Position numbers and translations under genes: made by a program
NCBI GenBank assembly: GCA_016193485.1
Contig: JACPRZ010000028.1
Coordinates: 62,001-126,000, forward strand
DNA: 64,000 bases
Source of the DNA: Bacteroidota bacterium
Lineage (GTDB): Bacteria; Bacteroidota; Bacteroidia; JACPRZ01
Direction: 5' to 3'
In this document: positions 1 through 8,427 of the stretch, one piece after another
Layout of the letters: the number at the start of each line of letters is the position of its first letter
How positions within the stretch are numbered: position 1 is the first letter of the stretch
Notes under the pieces: generated by a model
What the model was told of the DNA's origin: nothing
Seen by the model: only the letters and a program-made list of their open reading frames with translations
The model's database searches: none

Positions 1-2
1 AC

Positions 3-92
3 AACCTTTTTTATTTGAACATACGGGAAAATGTCCGTGAGCGTATTGATGCGTATTTGAGAAAAGATACCTTTGCCCCGCACTCCCGATAG
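3..92 (+). CDS. possible 3' end of an upstream gene (partial)
   Basis: An open frame enters from the left edge and stops at 90-92. Its 29 residues are rich in Arg, Glu and Asp, with a stretch NIRENVRERIDAYLRKD that reads like a helical protein C-terminus. I do not recognise the family. Its last residues and stop fall in the palindromic repeat at 75-126, and the rlmN promoter (46-75) would lie inside it. The real gene could instead end in another frame, for example at position 60. Weak call. Confidence 0.25.
   Translation, partial: NLFYLNIRENVRERIDAYLRKDTFAPHSR
46..75 (+). promoter_or_regulatory. Bacteroidota-type promoter of rlmN
   Basis: TTG at 46-48, a 19-nt spacer, then TACCTTTG at 68-75. 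This matches the Bacteroidota sigma-A pattern (TTG/TTTG at -33, TAnnTTTG at -7). Transcription would start near 82, so the leader would carry the hairpin at 75-126. Confidence 0.55.
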
Positions 93-126
93 CCCCGATA
101 GTTATCGGGGGGATTATGTGCGGGGC
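75..126. repeat. CCCCGCAC hairpin element, copy 1 (nested)
   Basis: Arms GCCCCGCAC (75-83) and GTGCGGGGC (118-126) are perfect inverted repeats. The same arms occur at 18306-18373 and 62764-62793, where they extend to CCCCGCACATAAG. In this copy a second, unrelated palindrome (83-115) occupies the loop. The right arm contains an ATG that extends the rlmN reading frame artificially. Confidence 0.8.
83..115. repeat. CCCGATAG palindromic element, intergenic copy
   Basis: A 33-nt element built from CCCGATAG and CTATCGGG motifs. Its reverse complement matches 43719-43751, inside a T9SS protein gene, at 32 of 33 positions. Shorter relatives lie at 1299-1320 and 7332-7355. Confidence 0.85.
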
Positions 127-136
127 TTTGCCAAAA

Positions 137-1186
137 ATGAATAACCCTCAAAATATCCGGTCACTTTCCGTAAATGACTTACGCGCCTGGTGTGAAACAA
201 AAAAAGAAAAATCATTCCGCGCCAATCAGGTTTTTGAATGGTTATGGAAAAAAGGAGTTGCGTCAATTGATGAAATGTCAAACCTGCCTGTTTTGCTGCG
301 AAATAATCTGAAAGAGGATTTTGAAATTCATTCCATCCGGATCGCCTCAAAACAGAAAAGCAGTGACGGGACGGTAAAATTCGGGTTTCTCCTCTATGAC
401 AATAATCTCATTGAGGGTGTATTAATACCCGATGAGAACAGGTACACCGCTTGTATCTCTTCGCAGGCGGGATGCAGTTTGGATTGCAGGTTCTGCGCCA
501 CCGGCAAACTCGGAAGAAAACGCAATCTTGAAACAGATGAAATTTACCTGCAGGCATTTTTAATCAATGAATACTGCTTATCAATTTTCAATTCCCGGCT
601 TGATAATATTGTCCTGATGGGTATGGGAGAACCCCTGCTCAATTACAAAAATGTTATGGAAGCCATCAACATGATGACAGCGGAGTCAGGAATGGGATTT
701 TCTCCAAGACGTATTACACTCTCAACAGCCGGCATTTCAAAAATGATTAGACAATTAGCCGATGATGGTGTGCGGTTTAACCTTGCTGTTTCGCTTCATT
801 CCGTGATTGATGAAAAGCGCAGCGCCATCATGTCAATCAACGACACTAATAACCTGCAATCGCTGAAAGAAGCGATACAATATTTCCATAGTAAAACCGG
901 TACCCGGATATTTTATGAATACTTACTCCTGAAGGATTTTAACGATTCGCATGAAGATGCGCGCGCATTTGCGGAATTCTGTAAAATTTCACCCTGTAAA
1001 ATAAACCTGATTGAATATAATCCCATAGAAAAAAGCCGCTATCATAAATCGGAAAAAAGAAGGGTAAAACGCTTTATACATTTCCTGAAAAAATGCAACC
1101 TGATTGTTCATTACCGGCAAAGCAGGGGGGGGGATATTGATGCGGCATGCGGACAGTTGGCGGGGAAAACGATGGAAATACAATAG
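137..1186 (+). CDS. rlmN: 23S rRNA (adenine-2503-C2) methyltransferase RlmN
   Basis: Radical SAM methyltransferase of the RlmN/Cfr family that methylates C2 of A2503 in 23S rRNA (and A37 of some tRNAs in E. coli). The product is 349 aa, normal for the family. The radical SAM cluster motif GCSLDCRFC (Cys about 113, 117, 120) is present, as are GMGEPLLN and the C-terminal DIDAACGQL with the second conserved Cys near 338. I chose ATG 137 (MNNPQNIRSL) over the in-frame ATG at 116, because the latter lies in the right arm of the palindromic repeat at 75-126. A run of nine G (1125-1133) encodes Arg-Gly-Gly just before the C-terminal motif. Confidence 0.95.
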   Translation: MNNPQNIRSLSVNDLRAWCETKKEKSFRANQVFEWLWKKGVASIDEMSNLPVLLRNNLKEDFEIHSIRIASKQKSSDGTVKFGFLLYDNNLIEGVLIPDENRYTACISSQAGCSLDCRFCATGKLGRKRNLETDEIYLQAFLINEYCLSIFNSRLDNIVLMGMGEPLLNYKNVMEAINMMTAESGMGFSPRRITLSTAGISKMIRQLADDGVRFNLAVSLHSVIDEKRSAIMSINDTNNLQSLKEAIQYFHSKTGTRIFYEYLLLKDFNDSHEDARAFAEFCKISPCKINLIEYNPIEKSRYHKSEKRRVKRFIHFLKKCNLIVHYRQSRGGDIDAACGQLAGKTMEIQ

Positions 1187-1226
1187 GTATTGATAGGGAT
1201 TCATAGGCATTGATGGGTATTGACGG
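1186..1226. repeat. short degenerate GGCATTGATGGG-type repeat
   Basis: Imperfect tandem copies of GG(T/C)ATTGATGGG downstream of rlmN. The reverse-complement motif recurs at 7254-7380. The rest of the 1187-1390 gap is AT-rich and holds one CCCGATAG palindrome. Confidence 0.5.
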
Positions 1227-1298
1227 ATTACCATACCCCCGATATTCGTACCTTCGCTAAGTGACAAATTGAGAGGTATTATAATATCTCAATATCCT

Positions 1299-1320
1299 AA
1301 TCCCGATAGATATCGGAATT
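1299..1320. repeat. CCCGATAG palindrome, minimal copy
   Basis: AATCCCGATAGATATCGGAATT, an imperfect palindrome of the same motif family as 83-115, 7332-7355 and 43719-43751. It lies between rlmN and the polyprenyl synthetase. Confidence 0.6.
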
Positions 1321-1390
1321 TAATATCTTTTGAAAATTTTATTTTATCACGCTTAAAGTTTGGATTAACACTTCACTTTGAAATATTTCC

Positions 1391-2407
1391 ATGTCAATCC
1401 TGGATAACATAAAACAACCCGTTAAAAAGGAACTTGACCTCTTTGAAGACAAATTTTACCAGGCGATGAAAAGCCCGGTTTCTCTTTTAGATAAAATTGT
1501 ACACTACATAATTAAATATAAGGGTAAGCAGATACGTCCTTTATTTGTTTTTCTTACCGCAAAAATGTTCGGGGAAATTACCGAATCAACCTACCGCGCT
1601 GCAGCGCTGATTGAATTGCTCCATACCGCCACCCTTGTTCACGATGATGTTGTTGATGACTCATACATGAGGAGGGGCGTCTTTTCCATAAACGCTCTCT
1701 GGAAAAACAAGATTGCCGTACTCGTTGGCGATTATTTTCTTTCCCGCGGGCTGCTCCTGTCGGTCAATAACAGCGAATTCCGGCTGCTCGGTATCGTATC
1801 GGATGCCGTGAAGGCGATGAGCGAGGGAGAACTTCTGCAGATCGAAAAAAACCGCAAGCCGGATATTACCGAAGATGATTATCTGACCATAATCCGGCAG
1901 AAGACGGCTGCCCTTTTTTCATCTTCCTGCGCTGCCGGTGCCGCATCCGTAACCGGTGATGCAACTATTATCCGGTCAATGAAAGAATTCGGTGAAGCGG
2001 CAGGAATCGCCTTCCAGATAAAAGACGACCTGCTCGACATTGAAGCGGGTTCCCTGCCTACCCCTGACCGTCCGGCAGGCGGAGGACAGAAAGGCACCAT
2101 TGGAAAACCTACGGGAACCGACCTGAAAAGCAAAACATTAACTTTACCGGTCATTTATACCCTTACACAATTATCCGGCAGCGGAAAAAAAAATTTTTTA
2201 CGAATCATCAACAACGGAGTCATGACAAAAGCGGGAACAACTGAAATTCGCAATACAATAATAAAAACAGGCGGCATTGAATATGCACGAAAAAGGATGA
2301 ACGAAAAAGTCAGTGAAGCCCTGTCAAAAATCAATCCGGTTACAGACAATCCTGCAAAAGAATCTTTGGTGAAACTTGTTGATTTTATTGTATCCAGACC
2401 TTATTAG
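1391..2407 (+). CDS. polyprenyl (octaprenyl/heptaprenyl-type) diphosphate synthase
   Basis: Trans-isoprenyl diphosphate synthase that condenses IPP onto allylic diphosphates, probably to make the quinone side chain. It is 338 aa, with KGKQIRP (44-50), the first Asp-rich motif HDDVVDD (84-90) and the second motif FQIKDDLLD (about 208-216). Directly after the second motif lies an atypical 15-residue insertion (221-235, SLPTPDRPAGGGQKG) before the usual GKPTGTDL. It is encoded by the 45-nt dispersed palindromic element at 2051-2095, so the family fold is otherwise intact. The stop at 2407 is 7 nt before the next gene, suggesting cotranscription. Chain length of the product cannot be told from sequence alone. 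Confidence 0.92.
   Translation: MSILDNIKQPVKKELDLFEDKFYQAMKSPVSLLDKIVHYIIKYKGKQIRPLFVFLTAKMFGEITESTYRAAALIELLHTATLVHDDVVDDSYMRRGVFSINALWKNKIAVLVGDYFLSRGLLLSVNNSEFRLLGIVSDAVKAMSEGELLQIEKNRKPDITEDDYLTIIRQKTAALFSSSCAAGAASVTGDATIIRSMKEFGEAAGIAFQIKDDLLDIEAGSLPTPDRPAGGGQKGTIGKPTGTDLKSKTLTLPVIYTLTQLSGSGKKNFLRIINNGVMTKAGTTEIRNTIIKTGGIEYARKRMNEKVSEALSKINPVTDNPAKESLVKLVDFIVSRPY
2051..2095. repeat. in-frame palindromic element inside polyprenyl synthetase gene
   Basis: These 45 nt (15 codons) align with the reverse complement of intergenic 19241-19285 at 41 of 45 positions, by direct reading. The element has the CCTGCC...GGCAGG palindromic core also seen at 12224-12281 and 27158-27219. Both length and phase preserve the reading frame. 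Confidence 0.88.
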
Positions 2408-2414
2408 TTTTATT

Positions 2415-5400
2415 ATGCGAACTAAAAAAGACACTATTTCTCAATATATCATTATCCGACCTTTCTTTTTTTTAATCCTGCTTAATCTCGTTACCATTTC
2501 CGTTTTCTCCCAGGAACTTCTCCCCGGTTCCGGGTACAATAATTTTAAAATTTATTCCATTGACCAGGGACTTCCCCAGTCAACCGTGTATTGCCTGATA
2601 CAGGACAAACGCGGGTACATCTGGGTAGGAACCGAGGGTGCCGGTGTTTGCCGTTTTGACGGCAGGTCATTCAAGACCTTTAATTCAAAACACGGCCTTG
2701 CCGGGAATAACGTACGATCGCTTATTGAGGACTCCCGCGGGTACATCTGGGTAGGATCGGACAATGGCGTTTCGTATTATGACGGCTTCCGGTTCAGAAT
2801 CATCAGTACTGCACAGGGTTTGTCTGGCAATACCGTACTTTCCCTTTATGAGGACTCCAATCACCATATCTGGGCAGGCACCAATGACGGGGGGGTGAAT
2901 AAAATTACGCTGCTTAAAAAAGATACTTTCAGGATTCATTCTTACTCTACAAAGGATGGGTTAAGCAGTGATTTTATTTTTGATATCTATGAGGATCCGA
3001 GGAAACGGATCTGGCTGGCGACCTTTTATGGCGGGATAAACATCCTCACTTTTGATAAAAACGAATCAACTATTGAATACCTGCGCAAGGACCAGCAACT
3101 GCCGAGCGATCTTATCACCGCCATTGAACCCGACAGGAACGGGAATCTCTGGTTCGGAACCTATGATGCAGGCGCTTTCAGGATGATCAATCCCTATTCG
3201 GATAATTTCGGCAGGATTGACGGTTTTAATCCCTCCAACGGACTCAATGATGTTATGATCTGGGATGTCTTCTGCAATCGGTCAGGTGATATTTGGTTCA
3301 GTACCAACGAAGGGGGTGCGGTGCGGTTCCATAATAATCAGATCATTACTTATAACAATAAAAACGGACTGCCGAATAACCAGATCATGCGCATCATGCA
3401 GGACAATGAAGGGAATATGTGGTTCGGGACTTACGGAAACGGATTAGTTAAATTCTCCGGAGATCATTTTACTCATTTCACCGAAACCAGCGGCCTTTCG
3501 AGCAATGAAATTTTTGATATAACCGAAGACCCTTCCGGAACGATATGGCTTGCCACACAGGGGGGGGGGATTAATTCAATCAGGTTTTTACCGGGTGGCG
3601 GTATGCGGATAAATGTGTTCTCAATAAAGGAAGGACTTGCCGGAAATTATGTGAAAGCCCTCGAAACGGACCATAATGGATTTTTATGGATTGGTACGGA
3701 TGCCGGACTAACGCGTTGCATACCCGGTGACTTGTTGCAGGGCAAGGGTAAGGTTGAGAATTTTTCAACCGCCAATGGCCTTGCTGACAATAAGGTAAAA
3801 TGTCTTCTTGCCGATAAAAACAGCAATATCTGGTGCGGAGGCCAGCAAGGGATAACCACTCTTAAAAAAGGTGCTCCTTTATACCTTGATAAGGATTATG
3901 GATTACCCGATAATGAAATTCAAACTATAATCCAGAGCAGGGATGATGCTATCTGGATTGGGACATTCAAGGGACTTGGCCGGTATGATTATAAGGTTTT
4001 AAGGACATTTGATGAAGTGGAAGGACTGACCGATAAACGGGTAAATGCGCTTGCTGAAGATTACATGGGAAATATATGGATCGGCACCGATGGTGGCGGT
4101 CTGTTCCGGCTTGACACGCATACATCCGACACTTTACCCATCCGCCTCTTTGCCGATGACAGTTTGCTCAGTTCATCCATTATTTATTCATTGTTTTTTC
4201 TTGATACGAATATACTCCTTACCGGCACAAATAAAGGATTTGATAAAATAACGCTTGAGTCAACACGTAAAGTAAAGAGCATTACAACGTATGATAATTC
4301 GAACGGGTTTACCGGTGTGGAAAACAATCAAAATGCAATTTATCGCGACAGCAGGGGAAATATATGGTTCGGGACCGTGAAAGGCGTTACGCGGTACACA
4401 CCTGCAGCCGAAGTACCCGTTACAGCCCCCCCTCTCACCCATATTACCGATCTGAAGTTATTTTACAAACATGTCGATTGGAAGACAAAAGCCGATTCGG
4501 TTTCTCCGTGGTTTCTCCTGCCCCGTTCACTGGAACTTTCCTATTCCGATAATCATCTCACTTTTTCTTATGCCGGTATATCGCTTGGAAATCCGCAACG
4601 GGTCATGTACCGTTACCGGCTTGAAGGTCATGAAGAGGAGTGGTCACCGTTACGGTCTGAATCCGAAGTTACTTATTCGGCACTTCAGCCGGGGGATTAT
4701 ACATTCATGGTCGTGGCAATTAACGAAGCGGGGATCTCATCTACGGAGCCGGCACGGTTTTCTTTTATCGTTAATCCGCCATGGTACCGCACTACCTGGT
4801 TTTATATCCTGTGCATCATCATTACCGTTGCAGGCGTATGGCTCTTTATCAAAATAAGGGAACGCAGGTTAAAAGAAGAAAAACGGATTCTTGAACAATT
4901 GGTGGCCGAAAGAACGCGTGAAGTTGTGATGCAAAAGGAAGAAATTGAAGAAAAGAACAAGACGCTTACACAGGCAAATATTGAAATATCGGAGCAGAAA
5001 AAAATCATTGAAGAGAAAAACAAAGATATTACCGATTCCATAAATTACGCCAAGCGCATCCAGCAGGCATTGCTTCCGCGCGATGACGATGTGAGACAAT
5101 TGCTTCCGGATTCATTTGTTCTGTTCCGCCCCAAAGACATTGTCAGCGGTGATTTTTACTGGATAAACCAGAAGGATGATATTGCTTATTTCACTGCATC
5201 GGATTGCACCGGACACGGTGTGCCGGGAGCATTTGTAAGCATGATCATCATGGAATTGCTGAACGAGACCATAAACGTTAAGTCCATTTTACAACCCGGA
5301 AATATATTTACCGAAGTCCGCACAGGATTGATCCGCTCCCTTAAACAGACCGGTGGAGTAGGACAGCAGAAAGACGGGATGGATTCGGCCTTGTGTTCCA

Positions 5401-5870
5401 TTCAGCCGGGGAAAAACGGCAAAACCATCATGCAATGCGGTTCAGGCAATAATGCGTTGTGCATTGTAAGCAAATCGGATAAGCCGCTCGTTTTACACTC
5501 CGAAAATCCGGAAACAGGTGAAGAAACAAAAGAACTTACTTACCAAATTTCATTCGATGGCTATTATTTGTATGAAATCCCTGCCGATAAACAACCGATA
5601 GGCATCAGCGATTCCAAAAAACCCTTTACCAATTATTCAACCGAACTTCAAAAAGGCGACTGCATTTATATTACTACAGATGGGTTTGAAGACCAGTTCG
5701 GAGGTCCAAAAGGGAAAAAGTATATGCGGAAAAAACTGAAAGAACTGTGGCTGAACATGCAGTCCATCCCGATACTCGAACAAAAGGACTTTCTCAACAA
5801 AACCTTTGAAGAGTGGAAAGGCGAACTTGACCAGGTTGATGATGTGTGTATTTTTGGAGTGCGCGTTTAA
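2415..5870 (+). CDS. two-component-regulator propeller / SpoIIE-type PP2C phosphatase sensor
   Basis: A 1151-aa membrane signalling protein. In order: N-terminal signal peptide (FFFLILLNLVTISVFSQ), about a dozen Reg_prop beta-propeller repeats with the signature IWVGT..GG (roughly 40-670), a Y_Y_Y Ig-like domain (about 690-780), one transmembrane helix (about 790-810), a coiled coil (about 815-895) and a C-terminal SpoIIE/PP2C serine phosphatase domain (about 895-1151; SGDFYW, DCTGHGVPGAF, GMDSALC, TDGFEDQFGG). This is the hybrid-sensor layout with a phosphatase output instead of a histidine kinase. Start 2415 (MRTKKDT) is preferred over 2376, which overlaps the upstream gene. A ten-G run at 3560-3569 encodes Gly-Gly-Gly. 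The ligand is unknown. Confidence 0.88.
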   Translation: MRTKKDTISQYIIIRPFFFLILLNLVTISVFSQELLPGSGYNNFKIYSIDQGLPQSTVYCLIQDKRGYIWVGTEGAGVCRFDGRSFKTFNSKHGLAGNNVRSLIEDSRGYIWVGSDNGVSYYDGFRFRIISTAQGLSGNTVLSLYEDSNHHIWAGTNDGGVNKITLLKKDTFRIHSYSTKDGLSSDFIFDIYEDPRKRIWLATFYGGINILTFDKNESTIEYLRKDQQLPSDLITAIEPDRNGNLWFGTYDAGAFRMINPYSDNFGRIDGFNPSNGLNDVMIWDVFCNRSGDIWFSTNEGGAVRFHNNQIITYNNKNGLPNNQIMRIMQDNEGNMWFGTYGNGLVKFSGDHFTHFTETSGLSSNEIFDITEDPSGTIWLATQGGGINSIRFLPGGGMRINVFSIKEGLAGNYVKALETDHNGFLWIGTDAGLTRCIPGDLLQGKGKVENFSTANGLADNKVKCLLADKNSNIWCGGQQGITTLKKGAPLYLDKDYGLPDNEIQTIIQSRDDAIWIGTFKGLGRYDYKVLRTFDEVEGLTDKRVNALAEDYMGNIWIGTDGGGLFRLDTHTSDTLPIRLFADDSLLSSSIIYSLFFLDTNILLTGTNKGFDKITLESTRKVKSITTYDNSNGFTGVENNQNAIYRDSRGNIWFGTVKGVTRYTPAAEVPVTAPPLTHITDLKLFYKHVDWKTKADSVSPWFLLPRSLELSYSDNHLTFSYAGISLGNPQRVMYRYRLEGHEEEWSPLRSESEVTYSALQPGDYTFMVVAINEAGISSTEPARFSFIVNPPWYRTTWFYILCIIITVAGVWLFIKIRERRLKEEKRILEQLVAERTREVVMQKEEIEEKNKTLTQANIEISEQKKIIEEKNKDITDSINYAKRIQQALLPRDDDVRQLLPDSFVLFRPKDIVSGDFYWINQKDDIAYFTASDCTGHGVPGAFVSMIIMELLNETINVKSILQPGNIFTEVRTGLIRSLKQTGGVGQQKDGMDSALCSIQPGKNGKTIMQCGSGNNALCIVSKSDKPLVLHSENPETGEETKELTYQISFDGYYLYEIPADKQPIGISDSKKPFTNYSTELQKGDCIYITTDGFEDQFGGPKGKKYMRKKLKELWLNMQSIPILEQKDFLNKTFEEWKGELDQVDDVCIFGVRV

Positions 5871-6322
5871 AGGTTTATTCCGGTCGGAATAAACGTTCCG
5901 ATATCCCCACCGCTCCGGTAGATTTCCCGTACAATGCTTGAATTGATCGCAGCAAATTCGGGAAGCGAGACAAGAAAAAGAGTTTCTATTTCAGGAGCCA
6001 TAGTCCGGTTCATCTGCGCAATAGCCCGTTCAAATTCAAAATCAGCGGAAGTCCGTAAACCACGAATGATGAAAGATGCACCCATTTTCCTGCAGAAATC
6101 CACGGTAAGGCCGCTGTAGGTTTCAACGGTTACATTTTTTTCTTTGCTGAAGACCTTTTTTATCCATTCAATTCGTTTTTCAAGGGGAAAGCAACATTGT
6201 TTGGTGGTATTAACGCCAACGGAAATGATAACCTTGTCAAATAAAGGTAATGCCCGCCTTACAATTGATTCATGTCCTTTGGTTATGGGGTCAAAGGAGC
6301 CGGGGAAAATTGCAGTTCTCAT
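5867..6322 (-). CDS. coaD: phosphopantetheine adenylyltransferase
   Basis: Catalyses ATP + 4'-phosphopantetheine to dephospho-CoA + PPi, the penultimate CoA step. It is 151 aa, typical for the family. The nucleotidyltransferase motif GSFDPITKGH is at about 8-17; IRGLRTSADFEFE and the late NSSIVREI motif are also present. The 3' end overlaps the convergent phosphatase gene by 4 nt. A large inverted repeat lies upstream (6329-6434). Confidence 0.96.
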   Translation of the reverse strand: MRTAIFPGSFDPITKGHESIVRRALPLFDKVIISVGVNTTKQCCFPLEKRIEWIKKVFSKEKNVTVETYSGLTVDFCRKMGASFIIRGLRTSADFEFERAIAQMNRTMAPEIETLFLVSLPEFAAINSSIVREIYRSGGDIGTFIPTGINL

Positions 6323-6328
6323 AAATCT

Positions 6329-6434
6329 ACGAAAAACGAAATTGGTACGAAAGTACTAAATTGATACCACTTCGCAGTTATCACCTCAATTTAGTACTTC
6401 TACTTTCGTATTTTCGTACTGATTCGTTTTTCGT
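6329..6434. repeat. 106-nt imperfect inverted repeat between coaD and RNase H gene
   Basis: Outer arms ACGAAAAACGAA (6329-6340) and TTCGTTTTTCGT (6423-6434) are perfect. Inner arms TACGAAAGTACTAAATTGA and the complementary TCAATTTAGTACTTC...TACTTTCGTA continue the symmetry with small gaps. It fills almost the whole intergenic region. Its function is not evident; it could be a MITE-like relic or an RNA hairpin. Confidence 0.7.
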
Positions 6435-6441
6435 TGAATTT

Positions 6442-7110
6442 TTATTTCCTCCCGAAATCAGCAGGGTTCTCCCCCCACGCAGCGGTTTCCCATTTCAAAA
6501 CAGGATTATTACAATCATTTTCCTTTAACCATTTCTCGGCACGGGTGACAATACCGTACAATTTTGCAACTTCTTCATTTTCCTCATTAAAAAGCCCCCC
6601 CCTTGAGGTTTTAAAAATTTTGCTTCTCGCATTTTTGGATTCTATCCATGATATTGCCGTTAGCGAATCGCTGTAAACCGGAATATTTCTTTTTTGATGC
6701 TTAAGGTAACCCAATGCATGAACGATGGCAAGAAATTCACCGATATTATTGGTGGCATTTTCAAACGGGCCGTTCCAGAATATCTCTTTTTTAGTTTTTG
6801 TATAAACTCCCCGGTATTCCATTATTCCGGTAGAAGTATCATACGCTGCATCTACCGAAATACTGTCCATAACCGGCTGCCCGATCAGGGATATTTGTTC
6901 ATCAGAAAGCGTGTTCTCAACAACTTCCTTCCCGATATATTTTGAGGGATCATCCTTAAATGCCGCCTCTGCCGTTTCTTTTGTTTTAAACCCCATAAAT
7001 CTTGCATCAACAAAACCGTGAACCTGTTCTTTACATTCTTCCCAACTGTTAAAAATTCCCCTTTTGCGGCCATTCCAGACAACGTAGAAATTATTTTTGT
7101 TCTTTGACAC
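6442..7110 (-). CDS. ribonuclease H with N-terminal viroplasmin domain
   Basis: A 222-aa protein with an N-terminal caulimovirus viroplasmin-like domain (FYVVWNGRKRGIFNSWEECK, about 7-50) that binds RNA/DNA hybrids in RNase HI of this type. A C-terminal RNase H fold follows with acidic residues in VDAAYD, NNIGEFLAI, YSDSLTAI and the terminal NPADFGRK. It degrades the RNA strand of hybrids. Between ISWIESKNARSK and RAEKWL there is about ten residues more than I expect, including a Gly-Gly coded by an 8-nt homopolymer (6595-6602). This may be another small insertion, but I could not tie it to a repeat. Confidence 0.88.
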   Translation of the reverse strand: MSKNKNNFYVVWNGRKRGIFNSWEECKEQVHGFVDARFMGFKTKETAEAAFKDDPSKYIGKEVVENTLSDEQISLIGQPVMDSISVDAAYDTSTGIMEYRGVYTKTKKEIFWNGPFENATNNIGEFLAIVHALGYLKHQKRNIPVYSDSLTAISWIESKNARSKIFKTSRGGLFNEENEEVAKLYGIVTRAEKWLKENDCNNPVLKWETAAWGENPADFGRK

Positions 7111-7253
7111 GATGAGAGCGGTTAAAAGTCAAGTGTATTGCCAAAATAATGTAAACACAAGTGTACCGTCATGAATTTGGGTTTACCAATTGAATTTTTC
7201 AATAAACTAACTGTCAGGGAGATTAACGCTGTGCTGTCATTTGTATCTACAAC

Positions 7254-7380
7254 TAATGCCTATCAATGCCTCCTTTTTTGACTTACTACTTACTACCAAC
7301 TTTAAAAAAATGCCCACTAATGCCAATAAATGCATCCCGATAGCTATCGGGATGCCCATCAATGCCCATAAATGCCAATT
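7254..7380. repeat. repeat-rich intergenic stretch with perfect 24-bp palindrome
   Basis: The 7111-7386 gap has no gene. From 7254 it holds several copies of ATGCC(C/T)AT(C/A)AATGCC and related units, the reverse complement of the motif at 1186-1226. They flank a perfect palindrome at 7332-7355 (GCATCCCGATAG + CTATCGGGATGC) of the CCCGATAG family. Confidence 0.6.
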
Positions 7381-7386
7381 ATTTTC

Positions 7387-8406
7387 CTACTTTATCACAT
7401 TCACCTCCCTCTCCAACTCAATACCGAACATCTCTATTACAGATTTTTTTATTTTTTCCGACAGTTCATAAATTTCTGAACCGGAGGCGCCTCCGTAATT
7501 CACAAGTACCAGTGCGTGGTCATTATGAACCCCGCAATTACCCACCCGTTTTCCTTTCCATCCGCATTTATCAATGAGCCATCCTGCCGATGTTTTGATC
7601 TGTTCATCTCCCGATTTGTAACCGGGTATATCAGGAAAATTTCTTTTCAGCAAAGTGTAATAATCATTTGCAATCGTTGGGTTCTTGAAAAAACTTCCCG
7701 CATTGCCCAGCACCGAAGGGTCAGGGAGTTTTCTTCTACGTATCCTGCATACAGCATCGCTGATTGATTTCACATTTATCTCCTTTACCTCCATTACTTC
7801 CAATTCTTTTTCAATATCACCGTAAGATGTATTGAAAACCGGCTTTTTCCTTAGCGCAAGAGTTACAGAGGTAATTATATACTGGTTTTTTAGATCATTC
7901 TTAAAAACACTGTCCCTGTAACCGAATTTACATTCCTCTGCTGAAAATTTCCTTCTTTCTCCGGTAAAACGGTGAATTGCTTCGAGTTCGTAAAAAACAT
8001 CTTTCAGTTCCACTCCGTAAGCGCCAATGTTCTGAATGGGCGCAGCGCCAACACTGCCGGGAATAAGGGAAAGGTTTTCAATGCCACAGAAATTCCGCTC
8101 AACGCAATACGTTACCAATCCATGCCAGTTCTCCCCTGCTGCGGCTTTAAGGTAACGGAATTGTTCATCTTCCCCGGTAACTTCTATCCCTTTGCAACTT
8201 ATTTTTAATACAAGACCGACAACTTTCTTCGTTAATAGTATATTACTACCCCCCCCTAATACAAGCGTTGGAATGTTTGAAAACTCCTTTCCGGAAATCA
8301 ACTCGCATATTTCATCTGTCGAAGCGATCTCGGTAAATTGATTGGCATACATATCTATACCGAAGGTATTGTAATTCTTTAAAGAAATATCTTTATGTAT
8401 TTTCAT
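7387..8406 (-). CDS. murB: UDP-N-acetylmuramate dehydrogenase
   Basis: FAD enzyme that reduces UDP-GlcNAc-enolpyruvate to UDP-MurNAc in cytoplasmic peptidoglycan synthesis. It is 339 aa, type I (E. coli-like) length. FAD-binding features are LVLGGGSNILL (about 47-57), GIENLSLIPGSVGAAPIQNIGAYG (about 112-135) and YRDSVFK with the catalytic Tyr/Arg region. Later motifs are GNAGSFFKNP (catalytic Ser in the second domain) and SAGWLIDKCGWKG. The Gly-Gly-Gly of the first motif is coded by an 8-nt homopolymer (8249-8256). Confidence 0.96.
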   Translation of the reverse strand: MKIHKDISLKNYNTFGIDMYANQFTEIASTDEICELISGKEFSNIPTLVLGGGSNILLTKKVVGLVLKISCKGIEVTGEDEQFRYLKAAAGENWHGLVTYCVERNFCGIENLSLIPGSVGAAPIQNIGAYGVELKDVFYELEAIHRFTGERRKFSAEECKFGYRDSVFKNDLKNQYIITSVTLALRKKPVFNTSYGDIEKELEVMEVKEINVKSISDAVCRIRRRKLPDPSVLGNAGSFFKNPTIANDYYTLLKRNFPDIPGYKSGDEQIKTSAGWLIDKCGWKGKRVGNCGVHNDHALVLVNYGGASGSEIYELSEKIKKSVIEMFGIELEREVNVIK

Positions 8407-8427
8407 TGAATTATCCAGTCGGGAAAA

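Noticed and set aside
116-136. Upstream ATG of rlmN
   Set aside because: The ATGTGCGGGG comes from the right arm of a dispersed hairpin, as at nadD. The protein homology begins after 137.
6590-6620. Seventh in-frame element insertion, in the RNase H gene
   Set aside because: The local peptide seems about ten residues longer than expected, but the DNA is not clearly palindromic and has no copy in the window.
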